64,000 bases of DNA, taken from Cocos nucifera. Taxonomy: Eukaryota > Streptophyta > Magnoliopsida > Arecales > Arecaceae. A program made the position numbers and the translations under genes. This document shows positions 45,060-56,853 of this stretch, in pieces (the first letter of the stretch is position 1; each line of letters opens with the position of its first letter). The notes beneath the pieces are model-generated. The model searched no databases, had not been told where the DNA came from, and saw nothing but the letters and a program-made list of their open reading frames with translations. The stretch covers positions 124,001-188,000 of the forward strand of contig QRFJ01001901.1 in the NCBI GenBank assembly GCA_006176705.1. The letters are read 5' to 3'.

Positions 45060-46049
45060 TCTACCTTTGGCATTGTAGGCTAAGTCGCATCAATAAGAAT
45101 AGAATAAATAGGTTGGCTTGAGAAAGAATTCTTGAGATCAGTGATTGTGAATTACTTCCGACCTGTGAGTCCTATCTCCTTGAAAAGATGACCAAGTCAC
45201 CTTTAATAGAAAGGATGAATGAGCCATTGAACTCCTGGGTCTAGTACATACTGATGTATGTGGACCCATGAGCACAAGCACTAGAGGTGGATATTTCTTC
45301 TTCATAACCTTCATAGATGATCTATCGAGGTATGGGTATGTCTATTTAATGAAGCATAAGTTAGAGTCGTTTGAAATGTTCAAACTATTCTGTAATGAGG
45401 TAGAAAAGCAAACTAGAAAGAGTATTAAAACTCTTCGAACTGATTGAGAGAGTGAATACTTTTTCAGTGAATTTCTAACATATCTTGGAGAGAATGAGAT
45501 TCTCTCCTAATGGACTCCTCTTGGAACACCATAACATAATGGTGTGTCTGAAAGGAGGAATTGAATCCTATTGGACATGGTTCGATCCATGATGGGATTT
45601 GCTGATCTTCCTATCTTCTATGGGGATATGTGCTTGAGTCAGCTTGTTATATTTTAAATAGGATTTCGAGTAAGTCTATTTCTAAAATGCCATATGAGAT
45701 ATGGATAGGGTGTAAGCCAGTACTCTCGCACCTTAGGGTTTGGAGGTATCCAACTTATATCAAACGTTTAGTAACGGATAGGCTTGAACCTAAGTCTGAC
45801 AAGTGTAGCTTTATAGGATACCTAAAAGAGATCAAGAATATTACTTCTACCTTGCTGATGAGCAGAAAGTATTTGTCAGCCTTAATGCAGTCTTTTTAGA
45901 AAAGAAGTTTCTTGGTGAAGGGACTAATGCCTCTAAAGTCGAGTTTGAGGAAGTTCGATAGGTAGAAGAATCGACACAAGTAGCTAAATCTGAACTAGAT
46001 TTGATTTGATCAGATCCAGAGCCTACTGAACTTGCACTCTTAAGGCGAT
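45060..46049 (+). pseudogene. Copia-B integrase pseudogene
   Basis: Starts with gag-pre-integrase text (VYLWHCRLSRI...NRINRL), the second half of the finger (CES.LLEKMTKS), and a core with GGYFFFITFIDDLSRYGYVY, LMKHKLESFEMFK and KTLRTD. After several stops the glutamate region reads HNGVSERRN. Then an open stretch 45630-45899 (LNRISSKSISKMPYEIW, LRVWRYPTYIKRL) covers the C-terminal part. It is cut at 46049 by NA-2 and continues after 53013. Frameshifts and stops are numerous. Confidence 0.78.
46045..46049. repeat. Target-site duplication GCGAT, left of NA-2
   Basis: Matches 53009-53013 right of NA-2. Removing NA-2 and one copy restores copia text resembling Copia-A1 near 10728-10745. Confidence 0.9.
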
Positions 46050-47810
46050 TGATAAACACATAAAATATATTTATAAAAATATTAATTTATTAATTAATTT
46101 ATCCTTATTTCTTAAGAATTGATACTTTTATTTTATTTTTTTCAGAAAAGAAGACTATGGATGAAAAGAGCTCGATTTATGGATCGCAATGGAATAAATT
46201 TTACTCAAATCCAAGCTAAATGAAAAAGTTATGAAGCCTAAAAATTTTAAATGAAAGAAAAAAAAATAGTCTCGTGCATGGTAGACCAATCGGTCGGTCC
46301 ACAGATCCTACGCAGATTGGCCAGCATAGTAGGCATGGTGAACCAAAGCATACCACATGGCAGATCTGGACCCTTAAGGGGTTCATGGAAAATCCATCGC
46401 TACTCATAGGGATAGAACAGTAATTCTCTCAAGAAGAACATAGCATGATTGGTTGCGGCATTTGGTGCAGTCGGTCTATGCGGTCTATAAGAACAGTAAT
46501 TGCACAATCCAATGGTAGGCATTCATTCTGATGGAGATCCGATGGTCCGCGTCGATTCCTGCTCTGATTCAAATAGTACCCAGCTGATTTGCATGATCCA
46601 ACAGTTAGGAAGCGAGCCGGTCAAGATCCAATGGTCAGAATTCATCTCTAACTTGATTAAGGAAGATCTAGCACCATCCAATAGTCCAAATTCAATCTTA
46701 AGCTCGATGGAATGGCTGAAAATTAATCTGAGTTCTATTTAAGCTACAAAAGTCCAATTTTGGTCAAATTTGGACCATTGAGACCCAATCTGATGGCAGA
46801 AAATTATTCTATACAAACTCGATTTCTTTAGTTTTTCTCTGATTTTAATCCAATTTCTCTCCTTTTCTCTCTATAAAAACCTTTCTAAAGCTCCCATAAG
46901 CCCTCATAACCCTCCCCCTTGGGGGAATAAGTCTTCTAAGCCCTTCTAAACCTCTCTAAAGCTCCTCAAAGCCTCTTTTTCCTCACCTAAACAACCAGCA
47001 AGCTCTCTTTCTCTAATTCTCTCTCTCAAGCTCTTCTTTCTTCTTTCTTTCTTCGACAAACCACAAAAGCTTGCATCTCCACCAAAACTTCTCTTCTGTT
47101 GTAAATTTCTATCACCTACTGTAGCTCAGATTCTTCAGCAAGGCTCTAGGATGAAGATCTTAGTGAGAAGCTTTCCGATGTTCGACTGATCATCCCTTTC
47201 TCAAGAGATTATTATCTTATTTTGATGGTGTTTTCTATTTTTTATTTTTTATATTTTTTTAAATTTATAATAAAGATTATTTTTAGTTATAATATTTTTA
47301 TGTCTTTATTTTCTTGCAATTAATCTGGAATAGTTTATTATCCTTGGGATGAGCCATGATCTATGGGTACTATTCGTGCTCTTATGATGGATTATATTTA
47401 AATTAATTCTTGATATTATATCTAAATAAATTTAGACTAGCCTATAACTTTAAGAAATGGGCTGTGATCCAAGGGTACAGACCGTGCTCTCTAAGATAAG
47501 TTATATCTTTATTGATTAAATATTAATTAAAGTATATTAAAAAAAATATCAATTATTAACTAAATGATCAATTAAGATCCTGAGAATCCATCTCCATACC
47601 TATAACTCCATCTTAATTAATTTTTTATTTAATTTACTTTCTTAATTAGTTTAAGTAGCCTTTTTAATTAATCAACTCTTAATTAATTTTAATCATTTTT
47701 AATTTATTATTTAAATACAATTAACACAATCTTTATGAATTCGACCCTGATTCATCCTGTCTATATAGTTTGAGTTAGGTTTTATTTTTGACTGCCCATA
47801 ATAGCGATCA
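46050..47810 (+). repeat. NA-2 5' LTR
   Basis: 1761 bp from TGATAAACAC to ATAGCGATCA, terminal inverted repeat TGAT/ATCA. TATA box CTCTATAAAA at about 46869-46880. Differs from the 3' LTR by scattered changes (several in the first 75 bp), so the insertion is old. Confidence 0.9.
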
Positions 47811-47815
47811 AATTT

Positions 47816-47836
47816 TAGCACCATTGTCGGAGAATC
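47816..47836 (+). promoter_or_regulatory. NA-2 primer-binding site (decayed)
   Basis: TAGCACCATTGTCGGAGA, five bases after the LTR, looks like TGGCGCCGTTGYCGGGGA, the site I recall for Athila-type elements. The differences are mostly G to A, as expected from deamination of methylated cytosine on the other strand. Confidence 0.6.
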
Positions 47837-48813
47837 ATGATTTAGTTGCTTTAAATAAATAAATAAAAATTAAAAAATTAAAATAAAATAAAAGTAAAAA
47901 TAAAAATTTAAAAATAAAATAAAAATTCAAAAATAAAAATTCAAAAAAAAAATTCATTGACACCGCATAAGCTATTTAGGGTTTAGAGACTTAATCACAA
48001 AATCTAACAAGTAAACCTAATTAATTTAAATTTGCATGTTTTACTTTACTTGGACATCTTGACTTTTTGCATCTCATCTTCATAAGATACTTTAAAGACA
48101 CTAAACCAAATTAAACAAGATAAGGTGGGGATTTGATCACCCTTCCTTAGCCCACAGATAATCAACCTTCATATTACATTAACCCAAGCTCCTAATTCTT
48201 AAAATCAATTAGATGTTGGCCCCTAAGGATACTCAAGCTCATTAGGATAAGAAACCTTAAGAGTTGGATCGGGTTAGAATTAGTTAATTCAATTGGTATC
48301 TAAGGCAAGTGGTTCAGGGATGACTAGGCCCAAAGGAATGTGGTTACTTAATTGATTCCGTTAGCTTACCTAGCCAAGCATAATTGGTATCTAAGGCATG
48401 CAACGGGAGGACTCCCACCAACCTTATACTTAAATGGCCAATTGATTGGCTAATTTTTTACTTAGAGGGCTTGAAGGAGACCTTGGCAGTTAGGAGTTGT
48501 CTAGATCTAGGATAACCCTTAGCTAGGATTGTTTGCATAACTCGATTGCTAACCCATAAACATCAAACCTAATTAACCTCTTCGCATCTATTTCTTAGAT
48601 TTAGGACTCTCTAAGCCCTCATCTTTAAAATTTCTTTCATCTCTTTTTATCTTATTAAAAAAAATATACATATATATCTATAAAAACTTAAAACTGTATT
48701 TGCTCTAAGGCATAGTTGTGGGGTATTTACTTGGGCATTGTTCATTACAACCTGAAATTTAAATCCTAAATTTTGGAATCAAACAAAACCTTAGAGCTAA
48801 TAAATCTAGAATT
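47837..48813 (+). other. NA-2 5' leader
   Basis: Non-coding, A-rich near the primer site. It contains the two-block module (48291-48376 and 48382-48440) shared with NA-1, Copia-A1 and Copia-B, then CTAGATCTAGGATAACCC as in NA-1. Confidence 0.65.
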
Positions 48814-49908
48814 ATGGCTACACCCTTTTGCCAATCAAGAGAATACTTTATCCCTTCTTCTTATACCTATGATCCCTATACACCCATGTATGGAACTAAT
48901 AGTGATGGAATCTATAAGGCTGAAAACTCTATAGATATCCGCAATAACATCGATGAGCTATCCCAAAAATTTGACTATCTATTGAATATGAGACACTCTC
49001 CTACGTCACCCTTGCATGTATGTGACATATGTTCAAGTTCCAACCATCTGGTTAGTGAATGTCCAGCTGCATATCGATCTTGAAAATTTGTACATGAGCA
49101 GACTTACCCAACTCCAACTCAGATCAATTATTATAATCCTTACTCCAACACCTACAGTCTAGGTTGGAAAAACTATTCAAATTTTTATGAGACATCATAA
49201 CCAGCAACTATTTATGAACCTAGTTATCTGGAGAAAACTTATACGACATACCAATATCAAAATATTCAACACGCCTCTTCAAGCATCTATAGTTCAATAT
49301 TTAAAGAGAATATTTTACACATGTTAGAAACTCATACTCAATCTATAGCCAAGATAGAAACCCAACTTAGTCATCTTACTGCTACAATCAATAGTTGGGA
49401 GGAGGAAGAATTATCTAGTCAACCCATAAGTGACCTAAGGGAGCAATATATGATTGAGAACCCCATTGTTCATGAAATCCTTATAGAATAGCCCAGCATA
49501 CAAACTAAAAACTATTTTGAGGTGGATGAACCTAAAGATGTAATTAAGAAAGCTATCCTTAGAATTATTTCTCAAAATCCTGCGCATACATGTTTGGATC
49601 CTTTTGGAGTGGATAATTTTAATGTAGATGGATATACTGAAAATGAAAATACATTATTAGAGCTACCTAATTTTAGTACCACTTCCTCATGGGCTAAGAA
49701 ATATGAATCAATGCCTGCTCTAATAGCTTCTTCTCTAAAATCACCACCTCCTTCAGAATTGAATCCTTCTTTGGTCACATCAAAGTACGCATATTCAGAA
49801 CCAATTGACATCCTTCCAGTATCCATTACATCGGACGTAATTCTTACCCCAATAATTCAATTTATGAGCATATTAGAAATACAAAAAGAAGAAATTTTCA
49901 ATAAATAA
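48814..49908 (+). pseudogene. NA-2 gag-like protein, one frame with stops
   Basis: The frame 48814-49908 is in phase throughout but has stops at about 49081, 49198 and 49489. The first piece (89 codons) ends in an intact zinc knuckle CDICSSSNHLVSEC (Cys70, Cys73, His78, Cys83). After it comes NPYSNTYSLGWKNYSNF, closely like the NPYSNTYNPGW...NF segment that follows the knuckle in Athila gag proteins (family knowledge). The C-terminal half is acidic and contains FMSILEIQKEEIF, which matches NA-1 FMSILEKQIGEIL. The NA-1 tail ...FDTG is present after frameshifts near 50095. Role: nucleic-acid binding and particle formation. No enzyme follows. Confidence 0.72.
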
Positions 49909-50698
49909 GAGTCTATGAATGGGTTCATAAATTATTTTCTTGAAATCAAAAAAAATAAAACTGACTAAGAATAAGACTGTGAGTTACTTTCTAAAGATTG
50001 GCAAGAAATTACTAAAATTCATAAATAATGGGATCGCAAGCCATCTTCCTGAGATTGGCAATCCAAAATCATTGAAATTTATCAATCTAATTTTTGACAC
50101 TGGATAGGTAGAGTTGCATAGTCTGGCTGAAGACCTTAAACTTAGCACTTATTGGGAGACAATCCATCATTTTATTTTTTAGATTTTGAGTTTTCTAGTT
50201 TTATCATTTTGTAGGAAATCAATAAAGATGATTGACTTAAAGTTAGGGGGAGCACATCAAACATCCTGTATGCACTTGATGGAATATTATGAAGGATCTG
50301 CAAACAACAAACCAGGTGGTACCCCTTCTTGATAAATATTTTTGTTTTCCTCTTTTTTCATTGAGGATAATGGAAATTAAGTTGGGGGGAGGATAACTAA
50401 CTTTAAATTTGTGAGTCCTTAAGTATGATTTAAAATAATTAGCTTTATACATCCAAACTTTATTTTGATTAAAAGTTAATTAGGCACCCTAATCAATGAG
50501 TGATTAACAGTCTAGATAATTTTAGAGATACTAAGGAATAAAGTACTAAGAAAACCTAACAAATGGAAGGATTTAGATCAGACCAAATTTTAAGAATGAT
50601 TCTAGAATCCTCTTCTTACTTATCTCAATAAAGAATCTACTTCATGAGAGTTGGATGGAAAGGTCAAACTATGCAAAAGTATACCTTAAAATCTAGTA

Positions 50699-50731
<33 letters not shown>

Positions 50732-51222
50732 TAAATAAATACTAATTTTTTACTGAGTAATCGGACCTCTTTGTCTAAGTAAGCATTATGGTTTGCATAA
50801 AAAGATAGGCAGTATGAATTAAAAAAAGGTTTAGCATTGTCTCACTGAGTAATCGGGCCTCTTCGCCTAAGTAAGCATTATGGTTTGTATCAAAAAGTGG
50901 GGATGCAAGAATCTGAAAAAAAAAAAAAGAAGAAAAATGGATAATAAGGAGACTAAATTGCAAGAAAGATAATAAATCCAGCTCACATCAAGTTAGAGAA
51001 TTTAGAGAGTAAAGTGGAAAGTTGATAAAAGAAGAGCTCTAAAAATTTTGATGGCTAAGACTCAGCCATTAATTAGGTCAAATTAGTAATATGATGATGT
51101 ACCTTTTTAATGATCTGACCAGGTATCAGCTACCTTTAGGAGTGTCTAAGCCTAACTTTTAATTCAAGGCTAAGTCAGTATGTATTATTAATTTATCTAC
51201 TTTACTCGAGGACGAGCAAAGT
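49909..51222 (+). other. NA-2 3' untranslated region
   Basis: Carries, in the same order as NA-1: an ATTGGGAGACAATCC hyphenated palindrome-like motif near 50152, three purine-rich PPT-like tracts (about 50237, 50377 and the terminal one), an (AAT)n microsatellite at about 50699-50726, and two copies of the ACTGAGTAATCGG...GTGGG motif (about 50750-50815 and 50843-50905). No coding region. Confidence 0.65.
50750..50905 (+). repeat. Two copies of the ~60-bp motif (NA-2)
   Basis: Copies share ACTGAGTAATCGG, CTAAGTAAGCATTATGGTTTG and AAAAAGTGGG or AAAAAGATAGG, and match the pair at 2655-3015 in NA-1. They are closer together here (about 93 bp apart versus about 293 bp). Confidence 0.75.
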
Positions 51223-51237
51223 TCAAGTTGGAGGGTG
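51223..51237 (+). promoter_or_regulatory. NA-2 polypurine tract
   Basis: CAAGTTGGAGGGTG directly before the 3' LTR, after CTCGAGGACGAGCAAAG as in NA-1. Confidence 0.75.
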
Positions 51238-53008
51238 TGATAAATATATAAAATATATTTATAAAAGTATTAATTTATTAATTAATTTATCTATATTTCT
51301 TAAGAATTAATATTTTTATTTTATCTTTTGTAGAAAAAAGATCATGGATAAAAAGAGCTTGATTTATGGATCATAATGAAATAAATTTTACTCAAATCGA
51401 AGCTAAAATGATAAAGTTATGAAGCCTGAAAGTTTTAAATAAAAGGAAAGGAAAAAAATAGTCTGGTGCATGGTAGACCAATCGATCGGTCCATAAATCT
51501 TATGCAGATCGGCTAGCTCAGCAGGCGCGGTGAACCAAAGTGCTCCATGTGGTAGACTTGGACCCTTAAGGGATTCATGAAAAATCTATCGAGGCTCACA
51601 GGAGCAGAACAGTAATTTTCTCAAGCAGAGCACAACGTGATTGGTTCTGACCTTTGGTGCAGTCGGTCTATGTGGTCTACAGTATTAGTAATTATGCGAT
51701 CTAATGGTAGGCATTCATTCTAGTGGAGATCCGATGGTCCACATCGATTCCTGCTATGATTTGAATAGTACTCAGCTGATTTGCATGATCCAACGGTCAA
51801 AAAGTGAGCCGGTCAAGATCCAACAGCTAGAATTCGTCTTTGACTTGATTAAGGAAGATCCAGCACCATCCAATGGTCCAAATTCAATCTTAAGCTCGAT
51901 TGAATGGCTAAAAATTAATCTGAGTTCTATTTAAGCTATAAAAGTTCGATTTCGGTCAAATCTAGACCATTGAGATCCGATCTGATGGTAGAAAATTATT
52001 CTATCCAAACTCGATTTTTTTAGTTTTTCTCCAATTTTAATCCAATTTCTCTCCTTTTCTCTCTATAAAAACCTTTCTAAAGCTCCCATAAGCCCTCATA
52101 ACCCTCCCCCTTAGGGGAATAAGTCTTCTAAGCCCTTCGAAACCCCTCTAAAGCTCTTTAAATTCTCTCTTTCCTCACCTAAACAACCAGCAAGCTCTCT
52201 TTCTCTAATTCTCTCTCTCAAGCTCTTCTTTCTTCCTTCTTTCTTTCTTCAACAGACCATAAAAGCTTGCATCTCCACCAAAACTTCTCTCCTGTTCTAA
52301 ATTTTTGTCAGCTACTGCAACTCGGATTCTTCAGTAAGTCTCTAGGATGAAGATCTCAGTGAGAAACTTTCCGATGTTCGACTGATCATCCCTTTCTTAA
52401 GAGATCATTATGATCTTATTTTGCTGGTTTTTTTCTATTTTTTCTATTTTATATTTTTTAATTTATAATAAAGATTATTTTTAGTTATAATATTTTTGTG
52501 TCTTTATTTTCTTGCAATTAATTTGGAATAGTTTATTATCCTTGGGATGAGCCATGATCTATGGGTACGGTTTGTGCTCTTATGATAGATTATATTCAAA
52601 TTAATTCTTGGTATTATATCTAAATAAATTTAGACTAGCCTATAACTTTAAGAAATGGACTATGATCCAAGGGTATAGGCCATGCTCTCTAAGATAAGTT
52701 ATATCTTTATTGATTAGATATCCATTAAAGCATATTAAAAAGAATACCAGTTGTTAAATAAATGATCAATTGAAATCCTGAGAATTCATCTCCATATCTG
52801 TAACTCCATCTTAATTAATTTGCTATTTAATTTACTTTCTTAATTAGTTTAAGTAGCCTTTTTAATTAATCAACTCTTAATTAATTCTTATCATTTTTAA
52901 TTTATTATTTAAATGTAATTAACATGATCTATGTGGATTCGATCCTAATTCATCCTATCTATATACTTTGAGTTAGATTTTATTTTTGACCGCCCATAAT
53001 AGTGATCA
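51238..53008 (+). repeat. NA-2 3' LTR
   Basis: 1771 bp from TGATAAATAT to TAGTGATCA. TATA box at about 52059-52071. Followed by GCGAT and then Copia-B pol. Confidence 0.9.
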
Positions 53009-53013
53009 GCGAT
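53009..53013. repeat. Target-site duplication GCGAT, right of NA-2
   Basis: Second copy of 46045-46049. Confidence 0.9.
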
Positions 53014-54670
53014 TAGGTAGAGTACCACGTTAGTCGAACAGATATTATGATTTCTTGATCTAGGATGGTGATTCTATCGAACTCGATGAGAATGATGAGG
53101 ATCCAATCACCTACATGGATGCAATGTAGAGATCCGACTCTAAAAAATACTTTAAGTTCATACAATCTAAAATGAAGTCCATGAAGGTTAATGATGTATC
53201 GACATTGGTTGACCCACTTGAAGGGATAAAATTGATAGGATGTAAGTGTGTCTTCAAAAGAAAAAGACGTAGATGAAAAGGTAGAGAACTATAAAGCTCA
53301 TCTAGTTGCCAAGGGATATCATCAATATTATGGTATAGACTATAATGGTACATTCCTGTGGTAATGCTCAAGTCCATTCGGATCATGCTTGCAATAGTTG
53401 TGCATCTGGATTATGAAATCTGGTAGATAGATATGAATGCAGCTTTTCTAAATGAAGAGCTAGCTGAAGAGGTGTATATGATACAACTTGAAGATTTTAC
53501 ATACATAGATGGGTCTAAGGTGTGCAAGCTTCAAAGGTCTATTTATGGACTGAAGTAGGCATCTCGAAGTTGGAACATATGTTTTGATAGGATGATCAAG
53601 ACGTATGGCTTTGTTAAGAATAAAGAAGAGCCCTGCATATATAAGTGGACTAATGGTCTAACAGTTGTATTCCTCATTTTGTATGTGGATGATATTCTCT
53701 TAATCAAAAATAATATTTCTGTATTATAAGGAATAAAGATCTGGCTATCGTCATAGTTCTTCATGAAGGATCTGGAAGAAGCTTCCTACATCCTATGGAT
53801 GAAGATCTATAGAGATATATCTAAAAGGTTGCTTGGGTTGTTCCAATCCATGTACATTGATATTGTACTAAAGAGGTTCGGCATGAAGAATTCTAAGAAG
53901 GGCTATTTATCGAAAGGCCATGAAATTTTTCTCTCAAAGAGGAATTGTTCGACAACATCTCAAGAGAGAAAGCATATAAGTAAAATTTCATATGCTTTGG
54001 TAGTGGATTCTATTATGTATGCCATGATATATATGCGACTAGATGTGGCATACTCACTAGGAATAGTGAGTAGATAATAATTTGATCTAGGAGAGAACCA
54101 CTGAAAGGTTGTTAAAATCATCTTGAAGTATTTGAGAAATACTAAGGACCAGTGGCTTGTTTATGGTGAGTCAAACTTGAGACTTGTGGGATTTACAAAC
54201 TTCAGTTTCTAGTTTGATCATGATGACAATAAGAGTATGTCAGGATATGTATTTACCCTTAATGGTGGAGCTGTTTGCTAGAAAAGTTTCAAGCAACATG
54301 TCGTGGCCAATTAAATGTGCGAGGCAGAATATGTTGCCGCATCAGATGCTACCAAAGAAGCAGTGTGACTGAAGAAGTTCATCACTAAGCTTAAAGTAGC
54401 ATCCTCCCTTGATGGTCTAGTTTTGCTCTTCTATGACAGCTTTGAAGCCATAGCTCAGGTGAAGGAACTGAAGGCACACCAGCAGATGAAGCTATTCTAC
54501 ACCGATTCCACCTTATCCGAGAGATTGTGGATCAAGATGACGTCGATCATCAGAAGATCAATAGAAAGAAGAATCTAATCGGCCCATTCATTAAAGCCAT
54601 TACAATGAAGGAGTTCGATGACTTCAAGTCTAAGATGAGTATACGATACTGCATCGATTGGCTTTAGGCT
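53014..54670 (+). pseudogene. Copia-B reverse transcriptase / RNase H pseudogene
   Basis: RT text is readable from about 53115: KVNDVSTLVDPLEGI, then the fingers as YKAHLVAKGYHQ and the palm as YEIW.IDMNAAFLN. Next come VCKLQRSIYGLK and an intact YVDDILLIKNN (YVDD at 53682-53693). An open piece 53763-54077 has MKDLEEASYILWMKIYRD and YALVVDSIMYAMIYMRLDVAYS. RNase H follows with SMSGYVFTLNGGAVC and CEAEYVAASDATKEA near 54320. Several stops replace Trp (for example just after IYGLK and after KEAV). The pol end is about 15 bp before the 3' LTR, preceded by the polypurine-type GAGTGGAAGAT. Confidence 0.82.
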
Positions 54671-54681
54671 GAGTGGAAGAT

Positions 54682-56848
54682 TGTTGGAAATTGTATCCCA
54701 AAGCCAATCATCAGTCAGTTGATAATTGAACTATTTTATGTAATTATATATAAATTATTAATTGAATAAAAATTATTCTAACTTTTTTATCATAAATCTT
54801 TCATCTTTTAATAAACTCATGTCTGCTGTGATGAAGTCCTTAGGACTATTTAAAATTGATAAAGGAGGATTCATCATTTATTCCTTAAAATTGTTCGTGT
54901 CCAAATGATACGTTGTTACCAAAGATGACAACGTCTATCGAGCATAGGTTATTGTGTGCCATATAGGTTGATTATCCTCTTAACTAGGGCGTGTGGAGAT
55001 ACTGGTATGGCATGCAAGTGAGATGTAGAGGTACATCTGCATTGAACGTGATCGACTCTAGAGCATTTCTGCTATCAAAAATTACTTTGATGAAATATGA
55101 TCATAAGTGTCCCTTTGATCTGAGATCACCATGGTGACTTTTAAGCAACTTATTGTGCTTTGGTACCGAACTACTTGAACTTCTAATTCAATGATAAAAG
55201 ATTTTTGGATATAGTCAAGTACTTGAGGAGTCGATGCATGAGTCAAGATGGGATTGAGAACTCCTAGACTCAGGGGCTATGCTTAATAATGCTTCAATTT
55301 AGCAAAGCCTTGGCCAGAGTTGTCCTAATGAGGGGTCATAGGATTAATTGCTTTGAGACATGATTTTGATGTATCTTTCAGGATTGACAGTTTAATCCTA
55401 AGTCATCCTATACATAGAGGTTAAAGGAATGAATTATATGGTAACCATATTCATGTAGATTCTGAATGTTGCGATTATACTATTCAGCCTATTCGAACGT
55501 CGAGTACCATTGCTAGATGATCACTTCGATTAGTACAGAAAATTGATTCCTATGCTACCGGCTTAAATTCAAACCTACAAGGTCACACACACTAGAGGTT
55601 CCTATCCGATCTAATGGCTGATCAAGAAAAGTTTAATTAGTGATTTGATCACTAATTAACTCAATTTGATTGAGTAATTATTTTTGGATCAAGATCAATT
55701 GAATTGGATTCATTTGGATTTGACCCGATTAGGTTATAAGATGATCTAATTGTTAAGGAGGTTTAATCCCTGATTTGATCAGGGGTTTGGCTTAATTAAT
55801 TTTTGATTTGATTAGGATTTAACTAAGTCTAATTAAGCCTAAATAAGTTAGGTTTAATCTAGTCCAATTGGGCCTAACCAATTTGGATTGGATTGGTTTA
55901 ATTGGATGACTAATGTAAGACTAGTTTGACTAGTCTTCCCATATGCCACATCACCCTTTGATTTGCGCCATCCTTTCTCCACGAGAAAGATGTTTCTTGT
56001 AAGTTTTTTTTCATGCAAGGGAGGGCATGCATTCTCCCTTCTCACATGTTTTATGGATTGGTTTGATCTAGTTACCAATTGAATTTGAATAGGATTTAAA
56101 TTTAAATGGGTAACCATTTGATCTAAACCAACCCCTCACGCCTCCTATGTTTTGTGCGCTTTTATAAAATGTTGGATTTTATGGATGTGCGAATGAGAGG
56201 AGGGAAGAGTGAAACATTGAAAGGAGAGAAGAGAAAGTCTCTTCTCTGCATGCGTGAAAAAAGTAAAAGTCTGGTGCGAGGATTTTGGGTGAGAGCATAC
56301 CCTAGAATCTATCTAGGATTTAGGATTTAGATCTATGAGTTACGAGGGTCGTGACTTCATAGATCCAGGCGGAGAACCTCCTTAACTTCTCATCTACATT
56401 CATTAGGATTTGAAGTGTCTGAAGATTTGGTGAAGAAGATCAAAAGAAGTTTAATCTAAATCATTCATTGAAGGTTTCTACAAAGCTAACACTCGGGAGA
56501 AACTGATCAAAATCAGAATCTTATATGGATTACTCGTGGAGGCCAGACGCATGTGTGGCTACATCGTGGCATTTAGATCTACATAGAGAAGATCAGATTG
56601 CGGCGTTCTTCTATCCGCAAAAAAATAACATGTTCTGGACATATAGAGCAGTAAAATAGTTTTACTATTATTTTTATTTTTATTTTCAGATATGCATGCA
56701 TATATAATACATTAGACCTATAGAATGTAGGATTTTTAAATTAGATCTATAACTTTTTATTATTAATATGATTAATAATATTATCCATAGTGCATTTATC
56801 AAAAAAATTTTTCAAAAGTAGAGCTAGAAACCCTGCGTGCTCCCTTTA
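54682..56848 (+). repeat. Copia-B 3' LTR
   Basis: 2167 bp from TGTTGGAAATTG to CTCCCTTTA (CA end mutated to TA). TATA-like TTTATAAAAT near 56161. Followed by CCATA. Confidence 0.9.
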
Positions 56849-56853
56849 CCATA
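56849..56853. repeat. Target-site duplication CCATA, right of Copia-B
   Basis: Second copy of 39568-39572; Copia-A2 LTR continues after it. Confidence 0.85.

Larger units (their letters stand above)
46050..53008 (+). mobile_element. NA-2: complete gag-only gypsy-like LTR element
   Basis: 6959 bp with two LTRs (46050-47810 and 51238-53008), a decayed primer site, a leader, one gag-like frame (48814-49908) with stops, a ~1.3 kb 3' untranslated region and a polypurine tract. The target duplication GCGAT is perfect. Between gag (49908) and the 3' LTR there are 1.3 kb with no protease, RT, RNase H or integrase text on either strand. It therefore depended on enzymes from another element. The gag text resembles Athila/Tat elements, so a gypsy helper is likely. 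Confidence 0.9.
39573..56848 (+). mobile_element. Copia-B: full-length Ty1/copia element with nested NA-2
   Basis: Both LTRs (39573-41719 and 54682-56848), primer site, leader, gag, protease, integrase, RT and RNase H are present, in copia order. NA-2 (46050-53008) splits the region between integrase and RT. Without NA-2 the element is about 10.3 kb. The target duplication is CCATA. Pol resembles Copia-A and the Angela/Tork group. The two LTRs differ at many positions, so insertion is old, and all frames contain stops. Confidence 0.9.
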
